A DNA stretch of 41,132 bases from Anaerolineaceae bacterium (GCA_003563055.1 PWSY01000056.1:1-41132), one strand, 5' to 3'. Shown: positions 19,306 to 29,146, counted from the first letter of the stretch. Translations and numbers: made by a program. The notes: generated from the letters alone by a model not told the origin.

Positions 19306-20142
19306 TTATCTCAGATTTATTTCAATAATCCGATCTTTTCCCGAAAGGTCTGTGATGATTTGACAGCTTGCATAGGGAAATGCATTTCTGGCTGCTTCTA
19401 ACGTGGCCTTTCCCAGGGTGGCTTCAATTTCAAGGAGGAGGGTACCTTCAGGCGTTATCCTGGATTGTGCTTGTTTGAGAAGCTGATTAATCGCATCCAT
19501 TCCATCCTGGCCGCCATCCAGCGCCAGGCGTGGTTCCCACTTTGAGACCTCGAGGGTGTCTAGTAATTTTCTGGGAATATAGGGCGGGTTGGCACAAATC
19601 AGATCAAATTGGATATGAATAGCTGTGAGGAGGTCCGATTGGACGAAATGGACGTTTAGCAAATTATGTTGATGGGTATTTTCTTGTGCCGTTTTGAGGG
19701 CTGGCATCGAAATATCGCTGGCCACGACCCTTGAGTCGGGTAGTTCGGCGGCTAGGCTGATGGCGATGGCGCCGCACCCTGTGCCCACATCGATTATCAG
19801 GGGGTTCCGGATGGTATGAGCAAATTGGATTGCTCTCTCAACCAGCAATTCAGTCTCAGGGCGGGGGATGAGTACATCCGGGTTCACGGCAAAGCTTCTG
19901 CCAAAAAAGGACCATTCACCAAGGACATAGGGTAATGGTATGCCTTGGATTAACTGCTGTACTATCCTTTCGATAGATTGAATTTCATGATCGGAGAGAT
20001 TGTGTTCCCCGTGGGCTAAGAGCCAGGATTTAGAGCGTTTAAGGGTATGACTTAATAAGACCAGGCTGCTGTTGTCAGGTGTATCGATCGCATGGTTGCT
20101 CAGGATGGTTTTTAGGTATCCCCTGAAGGATTTAAGCTGTAT
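19306..20142 (-). CDS. prmC: release factor glutamine methyltransferase PrmC, with proposed AUA start codon at 20142-20140
   Basis: NPPYIP motif, DVGTGCGAIAISLA and LIPRPETELLVE. Hand translation upstream of the track ORF (which starts at GTG 19887) is stop-free and continues the PrmC N-terminal domain: IQLKSFRGYLKTILSNHAIDTPDNSSLVLLSHTLKRSKSWLLAHGEHNLSDHEIQSIERIVQQLIQGIPLPYVLGEWSFFGRSFA. This gives 278 aa in total. Confidence 0.88.
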   Translation of the reverse strand: MQLKSFRGYLKTILSNHAIDTPDNSSLVLLSHTLKRSKSWLLAHGEHNLSDHEIQSIERIVQQLIQGIPLPYVLGEWSFFGRSFAVNPDVLIPRPETELLVERAIQFAHTIRNPLIIDVGTGCGAIAISLAAELPDSRVVASDISMPALKTAQENTHQHNLLNVHFVQSDLLTAIHIQFDLICANPPYIPRKLLDTLEVSKWEPRLALDGGQDGMDAINQLLKQAQSRITPEGTLLLEIEATLGKATLEAARNAFPYASCQIITDLSGKDRIIEINLR

Positions 20143-20145
20143 GGG

Positions 20146-21207
20146 TTATGCCTCCACCAGTGCTAATTTTTCTGCCTCATCAACCAGAGTGAGCTCATCA
20201 ATAAACTCGTCGATATCTCCATCTAGAACCCCATTGAGGTTGAAGGAGGAAATGTTCACCCGGTGGTCGGTGACACGGCTCTGCGGGAAGTTGTATGTGC
20301 GGATCTTTTCCGATCGCTCACCAGATCCAACCTGAGACCGACGGGTGGCGGCCTCTTCTTCCTGTTTCTTTCGTTCTTCAACTTCATAGAGGCGGGCTTT
20401 GAGAATGCTCATCGCTCGTAATTTGTTCTGCAGTTGTGAGCGCTCGTCCTGGCAGGCGACGACCATGCCTGTGGGCAGGTGTGTGATGCGGACCGCAGTG
20501 GAATTCTTCTGAACGCTCTGACCACCAGCACCGGCCGATTTATAGACATCAATCTGAATGTCTGAGTCGGGGATATCGATTTCTACATCATCTACCTCAG
20601 CCAGCACCGCTACGGTTATGGTTGACGTGTGGATGCGTCCCTGAGATTCTGTTTCGGGCACACGCTGGACGCGGTGCACCCCGGACTCATACTTGAGACG
20701 TGAATACGCCCCATCGCCTTTGATCATAAAGCTGACCTCTTTTACGCCCCCAATGCCGGTTTCGTGCATGGAAAGAATTTCAGTTTTCCAATTCATGCGT
20801 TCAGCATAGCGGCTATACATGCGGTATAGGTCTGCCGCGAATAGACCAGCTTCATCACCACCGGTGCCCGCCCGAATTTCCATGATGACATTGCGTTGAT
20901 CCCGGGGATCCTTTGGCACGAGCATGCTTTTCAGAGAGGCCTCTAGGTTTTCCCGTTGTTCTTTTAAGGCTTCCAATTCTAATTGGACCAGGGAACGCAT
21001 TTCCTCATCTTCTGTTTCCAATAAGGCCTGGGTTTCCTCAATCTTGTCGAGAGTTTGCTGATAACTGCGCGCTTTTGTTACAATAGTTTCCAGCTCAGCT
21101 CTTTCTTTGGATAGCTTGATGGCTGTTGTATAATCATCCCCGACTTCAGCAAGTTGGCGGTCTATTTCTTCGAATCGTTCAATAATACCCTGTAAGTTTT
21201 CTAACAT
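20146..21207 (-). CDS. prfA: peptide chain release factor 1
   Basis: GGQ motif (GAGGQSVQKNSTAVRITHLPTGMVV) and RF1-type PxT motif in RVQRVPETESQGRIHTS. Confidence 0.97.
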   Translation of the reverse strand: MLENLQGIIERFEEIDRQLAEVGDDYTTAIKLSKERAELETIVTKARSYQQTLDKIEETQALLETEDEEMRSLVQLELEALKEQRENLEASLKSMLVPKDPRDQRNVIMEIRAGTGGDEAGLFAADLYRMYSRYAERMNWKTEILSMHETGIGGVKEVSFMIKGDGAYSRLKYESGVHRVQRVPETESQGRIHTSTITVAVLAEVDDVEIDIPDSDIQIDVYKSAGAGGQSVQKNSTAVRITHLPTGMVVACQDERSQLQNKLRAMSILKARLYEVEERKKQEEEAATRRSQVGSGERSEKIRTYNFPQSRVTDHRVNISSFNLNGVLDGDIDEFIDELTLVDEAEKLALVEA

Positions 21208-21353
21208 TTTTCTTATTTCTCTTATTTACCTTATAATTTTAACGTTTGGATTATACCACTATTACCAGCTATTGGTTTTCGTATAGACATTGAAATTAAA
21301 ACCATATGCCCAGGTCGATCATATTGCGGTATACTCATCCTTGCGTGAATTAT

Positions 21354-22418
21354 ATGACCAATCATCGGCCAACACAAAACCGACCCAAACAAGTTTATTG
21401 CACATTCCATGAGGGGAAAGGGCATCGCTATCATGGCCATCCTGAATCCCCGCAGCGTGTGCAGACCATGCGGTATTGGGTTGAAACGCCTCCCTATCCT
21501 GAAATGAAGTGGTTGAAATATTCTACTGCTGATGAGGCTTCCATATGCCTGGTGCATTCACAGGAACTGCTGATAACCTTACAGGAAGCCTGTCAACGTG
21601 GGCCACATGAATTTGAGCCTTCTCCCAGTTATGTTACCCAGCATAGTTATCAGGCAGCTCTTGGTGCAGTTGGGGCAACGCTTGCAGTCAGCAGGCGGAT
21701 TATTGATGATGGAAAAGGGCATGGGTTCGCTATTGTGCGCCCACCCGGCCATCATGCTGAACCAGATCGGTCAATGGGCTTTTGCTTATTCAATAATGTT
21801 GCCATCGCTGCGGCTGATGCACTTTCCAGGGGTTTGGATAAAGTGGCTGTTTTAGACATTGATGCGCATCATGGCAATGGGACCGAAGCCGCTTTTTGGG
21901 ATCGAGAGGAAGCAGGGTTTTTATCTATCCATGAGGGAAATATTTATCCCGGTACGGGTTTCGCTGAGTCTGCTCCGCATGCCCGAGGGCGAATTGTCAA
22001 TATTCCTTTGCCGCCATCCTGTGGAAATGAGGTTTATCAATCCATATTGACTGACCTGGTTGCACCCTGGTTGTGTGCTTTTAAACCCGCCATGTTATTT
22101 GTTTCGGTGGGTTACGACGCCCATTTCACAGATTCACTCGCGAACCTGATTTTGGATACAACCGGGTACCATGAATTGTCGAAACTGTTGGTACACCTGG
22201 CAGAGACATTCTGTCATGGACGGTTGATGTTTGTTTTGGAAGGCGGCTACAACGCCGTGGCTTTAAAAGACAATGTTCAGGCATGCCTTGCAGCTTTATG
22301 CAGACAGGATTCATTTCCAGACCATTATGGTCAGGCACCGATCAGCCAGGTTAGACTTAATTCTCTGGTTGATAATATTATTGATTTACACGCATTAAGG
22401 AGAATTGAAAATTGTTAG
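21354..22418 (+). CDS. histone deacetylase-superfamily protein (AcuC/acetylpolyamine amidohydrolase type)
   Basis: IVRPPGHHAEPDRSMGFCLFNNVAIAA, VAVLDIDAHHGNGTEAAF, VSVGYDAHFTDSLAN and LEGGYN. Track start is 21306, but a -10-like TATACT at 21330-21335 favours ATG 21354. Confidence 0.92.
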   Translation: MTNHRPTQNRPKQVYCTFHEGKGHRYHGHPESPQRVQTMRYWVETPPYPEMKWLKYSTADEASICLVHSQELLITLQEACQRGPHEFEPSPSYVTQHSYQAALGAVGATLAVSRRIIDDGKGHGFAIVRPPGHHAEPDRSMGFCLFNNVAIAAADALSRGLDKVAVLDIDAHHGNGTEAAFWDREEAGFLSIHEGNIYPGTGFAESAPHARGRIVNIPLPPSCGNEVYQSILTDLVAPWLCAFKPAMLFVSVGYDAHFTDSLANLILDTTGYHELSKLLVHLAETFCHGRLMFVLEGGYNAVALKDNVQACLAALCRQDSFPDHYGQAPISQVRLNSLVDNIIDLHALRRIENC

Positions 22419-23140
22419 AGCTTTACTTTATCCGGCACGGACAATCGACCAACAATGTCTTATATGAAGGGGATCATGAAGATTACATGATGGAAAGAGA
22501 TACCGATCCAGATTTAACCCAAAAAGGACGAGAACAGGCGCGCCTTGTTGCGGCACATTTGGCCAGTTCATATATGAATAATGGTTACGATCCACAAAAC
22601 CGGAATGGGTTTGGTTTGACACATCTATATTGCAGTTTGATGATTCGGGCGGTTAAGACTGGGATTGTAATTTCAAAAACAACCCGCATACCCCTTATGG
22701 CATGGCCGGAGGTGCATGAGACAGGGGGCATATTTGAGATGAAGCGGAACGATGGCCAAATGATCGCGCTTGGCAAACCCGGTCCCGGCAGATCCTATTT
22801 TGAGAATAATTTTCCTGAGCTGGTTTTACCGGAGGAAATGTCCGAAAACGGCTGGTGGGGTAGAGATAAAGAAACCCGAGAAAATTATGATAATCGGGCA
22901 CAGGCTATCGTTAAAAGGATAAAAACGGATCATTTAGGCAGAGATCACCGGGTAGGGATTGTGACCCATGGTGGGATATTTACCCACATCCTAAAAGCTC
23001 TATTTGATGTCCGAGCAGATCAATACTGGTTCTTGATGAATAATTGTGGCATCACCCGTGTGGATATTGAAGACGATGGTCATGTCCTTCTGGCATACAT
23101 GAACAAAACAGATTTTTTACCTGGTCACCTGGTCACATGA
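22412..23140 (+). CDS. histidine phosphatase (phosphoglycerate mutase-like) family protein
   Basis: LYFIRHGQSTNN phosphohistidine motif and VGIVTHGGIFTHIL. TTG start, overlapping the previous gene by 7 nt. Confidence 0.9.
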   Translation: MLELYFIRHGQSTNNVLYEGDHEDYMMERDTDPDLTQKGREQARLVAAHLASSYMNNGYDPQNRNGFGLTHLYCSLMIRAVKTGIVISKTTRIPLMAWPEVHETGGIFEMKRNDGQMIALGKPGPGRSYFENNFPELVLPEEMSENGWWGRDKETRENYDNRAQAIVKRIKTDHLGRDHRVGIVTHGGIFTHILKALFDVRADQYWFLMNNCGITRVDIEDDGHVLLAYMNKTDFLPGHLVT

Positions 23141-23178
23141 TGTTGGGATGAGCGATTAATCAAAGAGGAAAAAAAGAA

Positions 23179-23805
23179 ATGAACCAGATAAAATATCGTG
23201 CTGCGAAGAAATCTGACGCAGACCAGGCAGGTGAATTAATCTTTGACACTTTCCCAAAACTGGCAACCACCATTTTTGGTCTGGGTGACAAAGAAAAGGC
23301 AATAAAGGTATTGGAGACTATTTTTGAGCAGGAAGGACATCGTTTCAGTTATCAATATGCTCAGATCGCGTATAAAAATGATCAGGATGTCGGGCTGTTC
23401 ATCGCATATCCTGGAAATATGCTGCCAAAACTAAATTGGCATTTATCCAAAGTCCTCCTGAGGCAATTCAGGTTTTTGGAAAAATTTAAACTGCTTTATA
23501 GCGCTTTGCCTTTAATTTTCATTAATGAAGCTGTCAGTGACGAGTTTTTATTGAGTAACCTGGCAGTTAAGGAGCAGAATCGAGGCGAAGGGCTCGGCAC
23601 CCATATCCTTTCCAATGTAGAAGAAACAGCAAAAAGGGCGGGAATGGACAAAGTTGCCTTCATGGTAACAATCGAGAATGACTCTGCACAGCGTTTTTAT
23701 GAGCGCAACAACTACCATGTTAAAGCAGAACACTTGATATCAAAAACCCGAGCACCTCAACTAGGACAGGGATATCTAAGAATGGTCAAAGAATTACCAG
23801 GATGA
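23179..23805 (+). CDS. GNAT family N-acetyltransferase
   Basis: LSNLAVKEQNRGEGLGTHILSNVEETAKRAG acetyl-CoA loop and IENDSAQRFYERNNY. Confidence 0.87.
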   Translation: MNQIKYRAAKKSDADQAGELIFDTFPKLATTIFGLGDKEKAIKVLETIFEQEGHRFSYQYAQIAYKNDQDVGLFIAYPGNMLPKLNWHLSKVLLRQFRFLEKFKLLYSALPLIFINEAVSDEFLLSNLAVKEQNRGEGLGTHILSNVEETAKRAGMDKVAFMVTIENDSAQRFYERNNYHVKAEHLISKTRAPQLGQGYLRMVKELPG

Positions 23806-24311
23806 TCCATTTAGAACAGCATTATCCAGAAGGCGTTGTCGCTGTCTTGCAAACTCTGGTTGACGGGGATGAACCATACCAGGTGCGCAGCTTTGATAAA
23901 CCCGCCCATCATGCCAGCGAGGCAGCAGAATTATTGGGTTGTGCTTTGGGGGCTGTGGTTAAATCGCTTATATTTCAATTGACTCGATCGGGCGGGATGG
24001 TGTTGGTGCTGGTCTCGGGGAAGAACCGGGCAGATATGCAAAGGCTGGCCCATATCCTCGGGGAACCGGTTCGGACGGCCAGTCCTGAGGACGTTTTAGC
24101 TTTCACCGGTTACCCTGTTGGCTCCGTTCCCCCCTTTGGTGTTAAGGGCGATTGCTCGGTGATCATCGATGCGGATTTGATGACTTTTGAGCAAGTTTGG
24201 GCTGCTGCAGGAAGCGCTCATATCCTAATAGGTCTCTCCTCGCATGCATTGAAGCAAATAAGTCGTGGAAATGTAAAAGTAATTAAGCAACGTAAGCGAA
24301 GGAAAATCTGA
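23802..24311 (+). CDS. YbaK/ProX-type aminoacyl-tRNA deacylase
   Basis: ASEAAELLGCALGAVVKSLIFQL, VLVSGKNRAD, TGYPVGSVPPFG and AAGSAHILIGLSS. Confidence 0.91.
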   Translation: MIHLEQHYPEGVVAVLQTLVDGDEPYQVRSFDKPAHHASEAAELLGCALGAVVKSLIFQLTRSGGMVLVLVSGKNRADMQRLAHILGEPVRTASPEDVLAFTGYPVGSVPPFGVKGDCSVIIDADLMTFEQVWAAAGSAHILIGLSSHALKQISRGNVKVIKQRKRRKI

Positions 24312-24312
24312 A

Positions 24313-25602
24313 GTGTCATTTTTTATTTTGTTTTTCACAATGATATTGAATGGTGTCTTTGCCATGGCAGAACTTGCTCTGGTTTCATCACGGCAGGTAC
24401 GGTTACAGCAGCGAGCTGATAATGGCGACCGTGGCGCTGCAGCTGCGGTTGAGTTGATGTTAGAACCCAATCGGTTCATATCTACGATACAAATTGCTAT
24501 TACGCTGGTGGGCATCTTTGCTGGTGCTTTTGGTGCAGCACAACTTTCGGCCCCATTAGGAGACATTTTTTCACAGATTAAATTTTTTGCGCCTTATTCG
24601 GATACCATTGCGTTTGTGATATTAGTATTAATGATCACTTATTTTCAATTGGTTATCGGTGAGCTTGTTCCAAAAAGGGTGGCTTTAAATAACCCTGAGG
24701 CCATTATTTCTACTTTAGCGATCCCTATGCGCTATCTCTCAAAAATTGCTAATCCCATTGTAAACTTTTTAAGCACATCTTCGGAAATTGGGGTTCGGCT
24801 GTTGGGTATTAAGGCGAGCAACGAACCAATCGTTTCGGAAGAGGAGATCAAACTCCTCATAGAACAGGGTCGTCAAATCGGGGTATTTGAAGAAGCTGAG
24901 CGGGATATGGTCACCCGAATTTTTCGACTCGGTGAACGCCGGGTGGATGCATTGATGACCCCTCGTCTGGAAATGGCGTGGATTGACATCAACGTGGCAG
25001 TGGATGTTGTCTGGGCTCGAATCAAAGAAACACCGCATTCGCGTATCCCTGTCGCTGATGGTGATTTGGATAATATATTGGGTTATATTCAGATTCGAGA
25101 TCTTTTAGGGCATACACCGGATGAATCCAATTTCTCGATCAGACCATTTATCAAAGAGCCAATTTATGTACCGGAAAACATGCCGGCTTTAAAAGCCCTT
25201 GATACCATCCAGACCAGCGGTGTGCACCTGGCGGTAGTTGTGGACGAATTCGGTGGGATTATGGGGATGGTAACCGATTATGACATTCTTGAATCAATTG
25301 TGGGTGAGATTCCAGAGGACAGCACCGATACGGATTACCTGGCCTTTCAACGGGAAGATGGTTCGTGGTTGCTCGATGGGTTGATTGTTATTGATCAACT
25401 TAAGGACATATTGAACTTGGCTGATATGCCTTGTGAAGAGAGGGCCACATACCAGACTTTGAGTGGTTTTGTGATGAACGAGCTTGGGCGAATCCCAAAA
25501 ACAGGGGCCAAATTCATCCATGAGAATTATCAATTTGAGGTTGTGGATATGGACGGCAGGCGGGTTGACCGGGTTTTAGTGACTAAAATCAAAGATAGCT
25601 GA
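24313..25602 (+). CDS. hemolysin C/CorC/CNNM-type transporter (DUF21, CBS pair, CorC_HlyC)
   Basis: N-terminal DUF21-like TM region (NGVFAMAELALVSSRQVRL, VIGELVPKRVALNNPE), CBS domains with VVDEFGGIMGMVTDYDILE, C-terminal TLSGFVMNELGRIPKTG. GTG start. Confidence 0.93.
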   Translation: MSFFILFFTMILNGVFAMAELALVSSRQVRLQQRADNGDRGAAAAVELMLEPNRFISTIQIAITLVGIFAGAFGAAQLSAPLGDIFSQIKFFAPYSDTIAFVILVLMITYFQLVIGELVPKRVALNNPEAIISTLAIPMRYLSKIANPIVNFLSTSSEIGVRLLGIKASNEPIVSEEEIKLLIEQGRQIGVFEEAERDMVTRIFRLGERRVDALMTPRLEMAWIDINVAVDVVWARIKETPHSRIPVADGDLDNILGYIQIRDLLGHTPDESNFSIRPFIKEPIYVPENMPALKALDTIQTSGVHLAVVVDEFGGIMGMVTDYDILESIVGEIPEDSTDTDYLAFQREDGSWLLDGLIVIDQLKDILNLADMPCEERATYQTLSGFVMNELGRIPKTGAKFIHENYQFEVVDMDGRRVDRVLVTKIKDS

Positions 25603-25682
25603 TGTAGGAATAGTAATTGTCAGATATTTGCTTTTTATGGTGAGGAACAATACGATAGTGGAACCGGCTGGACCGGGATACA

Positions 25683-26840
25683 TTACTCTGCCTGACATAA
25701 TAGTTGATAGCCTTCCTCACAGATTTTATAAGCCGCATCAGCCTTTCCGATTTGGGTGGCCTTTTCTTTAACTTCCTTGAGGCATGCTTTATCATTATCA
25801 AGCCAGTGAAATAAGGTTACCAGTGCATCCGATGGGGTTTCACACAATGCTCCAGCGTCATTATCGATTACGAAATCCACGTTACCTCTCTCCTGACCTG
25901 GCAAAACATGTGTTATCATGATTGGGAGACCGGATGCCAACGCTTCTGTCACGATCAAGCCACCTGCTTTGCTCACTATCAGATCTGCTGCACGCATTAG
26001 TTTAGGCATAAAGTCCACAAAATCATAAATAAATACTGGATGATGCCAGTCCGTCTCTTGAAATGACTTATAAAGCGCTTCGTTGCCGCCAGCCACAAGG
26101 GCAAATTGTATCGCATGACCGCTGTGATCAAGTGTGACCAAAATGTCCATTAAGGACGGGATGCGAGGACTGCCAACAACAAGAATGCTTGTAAGCGATT
26201 TATCCCAATCTAGTTCTTCCCGTAGTTTATCAACTTTAGTTTCTTTCAGCGATTGAATTTTGGGGTTTGTAGGAATACCCGTATCGATAACTTGATCTTT
26301 AGAAAGACCCGCCTCTAAAGCCAACTTATGGACAATTTCTGTTGGTACCGTCAGGCGAGTTAAACTGGTGTTGAACCAGACATGGTGGACGGTCACCAAA
26401 TCGGTGACTGTGGCAATGATGGGTATAAATATATTGTCTAATTTGAAAAGAATATTGAGCGGTGTGGAATAAATTGGATAAGTCGCGATGATTAAGTCAG
26501 GTTTTATTTTGTTGATAAGCTCTCGAAGCACATCAAGAAGAAGAATAGTAAATCCTCCTTCCATCATCGCGACAGGGAGAGATGAATCGCTGATATTAAA
26601 TCCGAATTTATATAATTCGGGGATCAACTCTACAATCTCATCATAATTGGATTGGCTTTCTCGGATAATATCAGGAATATCTGGGTGGTTTAGGGGATTT
26701 TCAATAATAGTCGCACATTGATGGCCATATTTAGAAATAAAAGTCTCCTTTAGGGCTTTGGCAGCCATTCGATGCCCTAAACCAGCATCACCTGTGAGAA
26801 TCAAGACTTTCTTTTTAGATTCAGACATCATGCACCTCAA
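25683..26840 (-). CDS. MGDG synthase/MurG-like glycolipid glycosyltransferase
   Basis: VLILTGDAGLGHRMAAKALKE N-terminus and GT28-like C-terminus (MRAADLIVSKAGGLIVTEALASGLPIMITHVLPGQERGNVDFV). Confidence 0.85.
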   Translation of the reverse strand: MRCMMSESKKKVLILTGDAGLGHRMAAKALKETFISKYGHQCATIIENPLNHPDIPDIIRESQSNYDEIVELIPELYKFGFNISDSSLPVAMMEGGFTILLLDVLRELINKIKPDLIIATYPIYSTPLNILFKLDNIFIPIIATVTDLVTVHHVWFNTSLTRLTVPTEIVHKLALEAGLSKDQVIDTGIPTNPKIQSLKETKVDKLREELDWDKSLTSILVVGSPRIPSLMDILVTLDHSGHAIQFALVAGGNEALYKSFQETDWHHPVFIYDFVDFMPKLMRAADLIVSKAGGLIVTEALASGLPIMITHVLPGQERGNVDFVIDNDAGALCETPSDALVTLFHWLDNDKACLKEVKEKATQIGKADAAYKICEEGYQLLCQAE

Positions 26841-26858
26841 TTAATTTACGCAGTCTGG

Positions 26859-27341
26859 TTAATGAAAACAATCAATAAGCATTAATAAGGCCTTTTCAAC
26901 GGAGTGTGTTTTAATTGCTTCTCTGTCACCGTTAAACTGATATGCATAAGCCTTTGTACTTTCTGCGTTACTTATCCCGATCCAAACCAATCCGACCGGC
27001 TTTGTGGGTGTGCCTCCGGTTGGTCCTGCTATCCCGGTGGTGGATAGACTTATTGCTGTACTGAATTTATTACGGACACCGGCTGCCATTTCACAGGCCG
27101 TTTGCTCGCTAACCGCCCCATAGCCCATGAGGGTATTTCTTTGTACACCCAGGATCGATTCTTTAATGTCATTACTGTAAGCAACCACCCCGCCAATAAA
27201 GAATGAAGAAGAGCCGGATACTGCCGTCAAAACATGGCTGAGGAGGCCGCCTGTGCAAGATTCGGCGACAGCGATGGTAAGGGCTCTTTTGCTTAGTATG
27301 GTCGCAGCAGTGGCTGATAATGTGACGAGTTTACGGTCCAT
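26859..27341 (-). CDS. CinA C-terminal domain protein (nicotinamide-nucleotide amidase, PncC-like)
   Basis: TIAVAESCTGGLLSHVLTAVSGSSSFFIGGVVAYSNDIK and STTGIAGPTGGTPTKPVGLVWIG. Confidence 0.95.
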   Translation of the reverse strand: MDRKLVTLSATAATILSKRALTIAVAESCTGGLLSHVLTAVSGSSSFFIGGVVAYSNDIKESILGVQRNTLMGYGAVSEQTACEMAAGVRNKFSTAISLSTTGIAGPTGGTPTKPVGLVWIGISNAESTKAYAYQFNGDREAIKTHSVEKALLMLIDCFH

Positions 27342-27364
27342 GTTGTGATCTTTGATTCCACTGA

Positions 27365-28207
27365 TTAAATATTTTCAGGATCCTGGTGTTTTTGACCTTT
27401 ACCCAGTTCCTGAGATCGGGTGAACGCCGCCCAAATTGCCCTGGAAATGGCGGTACGGAAGCCCATCTTTTCGAGGTAATAGATGGCTGTAGCAGAGGTG
27501 CCGCCTGGGGAGGTGACCTGGTTGCGTAAGCGTGCTGGATGTGAATCGTTTTGATTATAAAAAGCGATCGAACCTTTGATGGTCTGCATGACCATCTCTT
27601 CAGCTATGCGTCTTGGTAAACCTAGGTGAACGCCTGAGTCGATCATCGCTTCTAAAAACAAGAATACATAAGCTGGGCCGGTACCAGATACAGCCGTTGC
27701 CATATCAATATAGGTTTCTTCTTCTACAAATATTTCTCTACCTAAGGCTGCGAGAATCCTTTGGGCGAGTTCTTGGTGAGCGGCCTTTGTTTGTTGACTT
27801 TTGGTCCAAACAGTCATCCCTTCACCAACCTGGGCAGGGGTGTTGGGCATGGCACGCACCACACAGGGGTGATCCATACCGGTTGTGAGGGATTCGATGG
27901 TTGCACCCGCGACAATTGAGATCACCAGGGCATCCTGAGGCAATTTCCCATGTAATTCTCTCATCACCGCAGGCAGTTTTTGTGGTTTAACGGATAGGAT
28001 AATCACATTAGCGTTTTGGATCGCTTTGGCGTTATCTTGCTGTGATTGGATGCGATATTTTATTTCCAATTCGTGGAGGCGATCACTATTTGGGCCGGCA
28101 GCGAGGATGTTTTCTGCCTTGATGATCTTCTTTTTAATCATTCCGATGATGATTGCTTCAGCCATCACACCCGGTCCGATGATGGTCATGCGATTTTGAT
28201 CTGTCAT
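27365..28207 (-). CDS. proC: pyrroline-5-carboxylate reductase
   Basis: IIGPGVMAEAIIIGMIK, VILSVKPQKLPAVM, VRAMPNTPAQVGEGMT and AVSGTGPAYVFLFLEAMIDSGVHLGLPR. Confidence 0.96.
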   Translation of the reverse strand: MTDQNRMTIIGPGVMAEAIIIGMIKKKIIKAENILAAGPNSDRLHELEIKYRIQSQQDNAKAIQNANVIILSVKPQKLPAVMRELHGKLPQDALVISIVAGATIESLTTGMDHPCVVRAMPNTPAQVGEGMTVWTKSQQTKAAHQELAQRILAALGREIFVEEETYIDMATAVSGTGPAYVFLFLEAMIDSGVHLGLPRRIAEEMVMQTIKGSIAFYNQNDSHPARLRNQVTSPGGTSATAIYYLEKMGFRTAISRAIWAAFTRSQELGKGQKHQDPENI

Positions 28208-29121
28208 GATAACTCGCTATTCTTATTTACTGTCCAACGTGAATATAGTGAGTGGGATAATATCCGTCCTTGGCTTTTCTCAATTGTTACCAGTTCTCCA
28301 CTGGTGACGGAGCCGCCCAGGCTTTTGATAGATTCTTGCAAGGCTTGATGGGGCAGGAGGGCAGAAGCTTGAATGGCATAGGAAGTCAGGCAGATGAAAC
28401 ATGGGTTGGGCGAGAGCACCCGTTGGCAAAGTTCAAGGAGCCCTGCGATGTCTGAAAAATAATCCCATACTTTTCCACTGGGACCACGGCCAAATTTTGG
28501 TGGATCAAGTATGATTCCATCGTAGTAAGATTTTCGTTTGGCTTCCCGTTTGAGGTACTTGCGGGCGTCTTCGACCAGCCATCGTACCGGGGCGTTTGCC
28601 AGTCCTGAAAGGTCTAAATTATGACTAGCCCATGCCACGGCATGTTTGGAGGCGTCCACATGGGTGACCTGTGCGCCTGCTCTGGCAGCTGCGGCCGTCG
28701 CCATTCCTGTATACCCGAACAGGTTGATTACTTTGAGCTTGTGGTCAGCTGATCGCACCTGATCCTCGATCCAATCCCAATGGCTGGCCTGTTCAGGAAA
28801 TACACCAATATGACGGGATTTCGACAGGCGGATTTCGGATTTCAAACCTTTGTAATCGATCACCCAGGGTTGTTTGATCTGCCGATTAAATTCCCAATAA
28901 CCGCCATGTTCTCCGCCTGTATGTACCATGCTGGCATCGGCAGATTGCCAGGTTTTCTCTGGCAGTGCTCGTCGCCAGATGGCTTGGGGTTCTGGCCTGG
29001 AAAGATTATAAGGCCCCAGGCGCTCCAAAGCCATGCCATCACCTGTGTCAAGGAGTTCATAGTCCTGCCATTCCGTTGACGTTTGCAAGCTTAACTGGGG
29101 TAATTTGAATTGATCGTTCAT
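28204..29121 (-). CDS. class I SAM-dependent rRNA methyltransferase (RlmI/RlmK-like)
   Basis: VINLFGYTGMATAAAARAGAQVTHVDASKHAVAWASHN and IILDPPKFGRGPSGKVW. Overlaps proC by 4 nt. Confidence 0.86.
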   Translation of the reverse strand: MNDQFKLPQLSLQTSTEWQDYELLDTGDGMALERLGPYNLSRPEPQAIWRRALPEKTWQSADASMVHTGGEHGGYWEFNRQIKQPWVIDYKGLKSEIRLSKSRHIGVFPEQASHWDWIEDQVRSADHKLKVINLFGYTGMATAAAARAGAQVTHVDASKHAVAWASHNLDLSGLANAPVRWLVEDARKYLKREAKRKSYYDGIILDPPKFGRGPSGKVWDYFSDIAGLLELCQRVLSPNPCFICLTSYAIQASALLPHQALQESIKSLGGSVTSGELVTIEKSQGRILSHSLYSRWTVNKNSELS

Positions 29122-29146
29122 GCTGATCCTTTAATCTCCTGTACCA

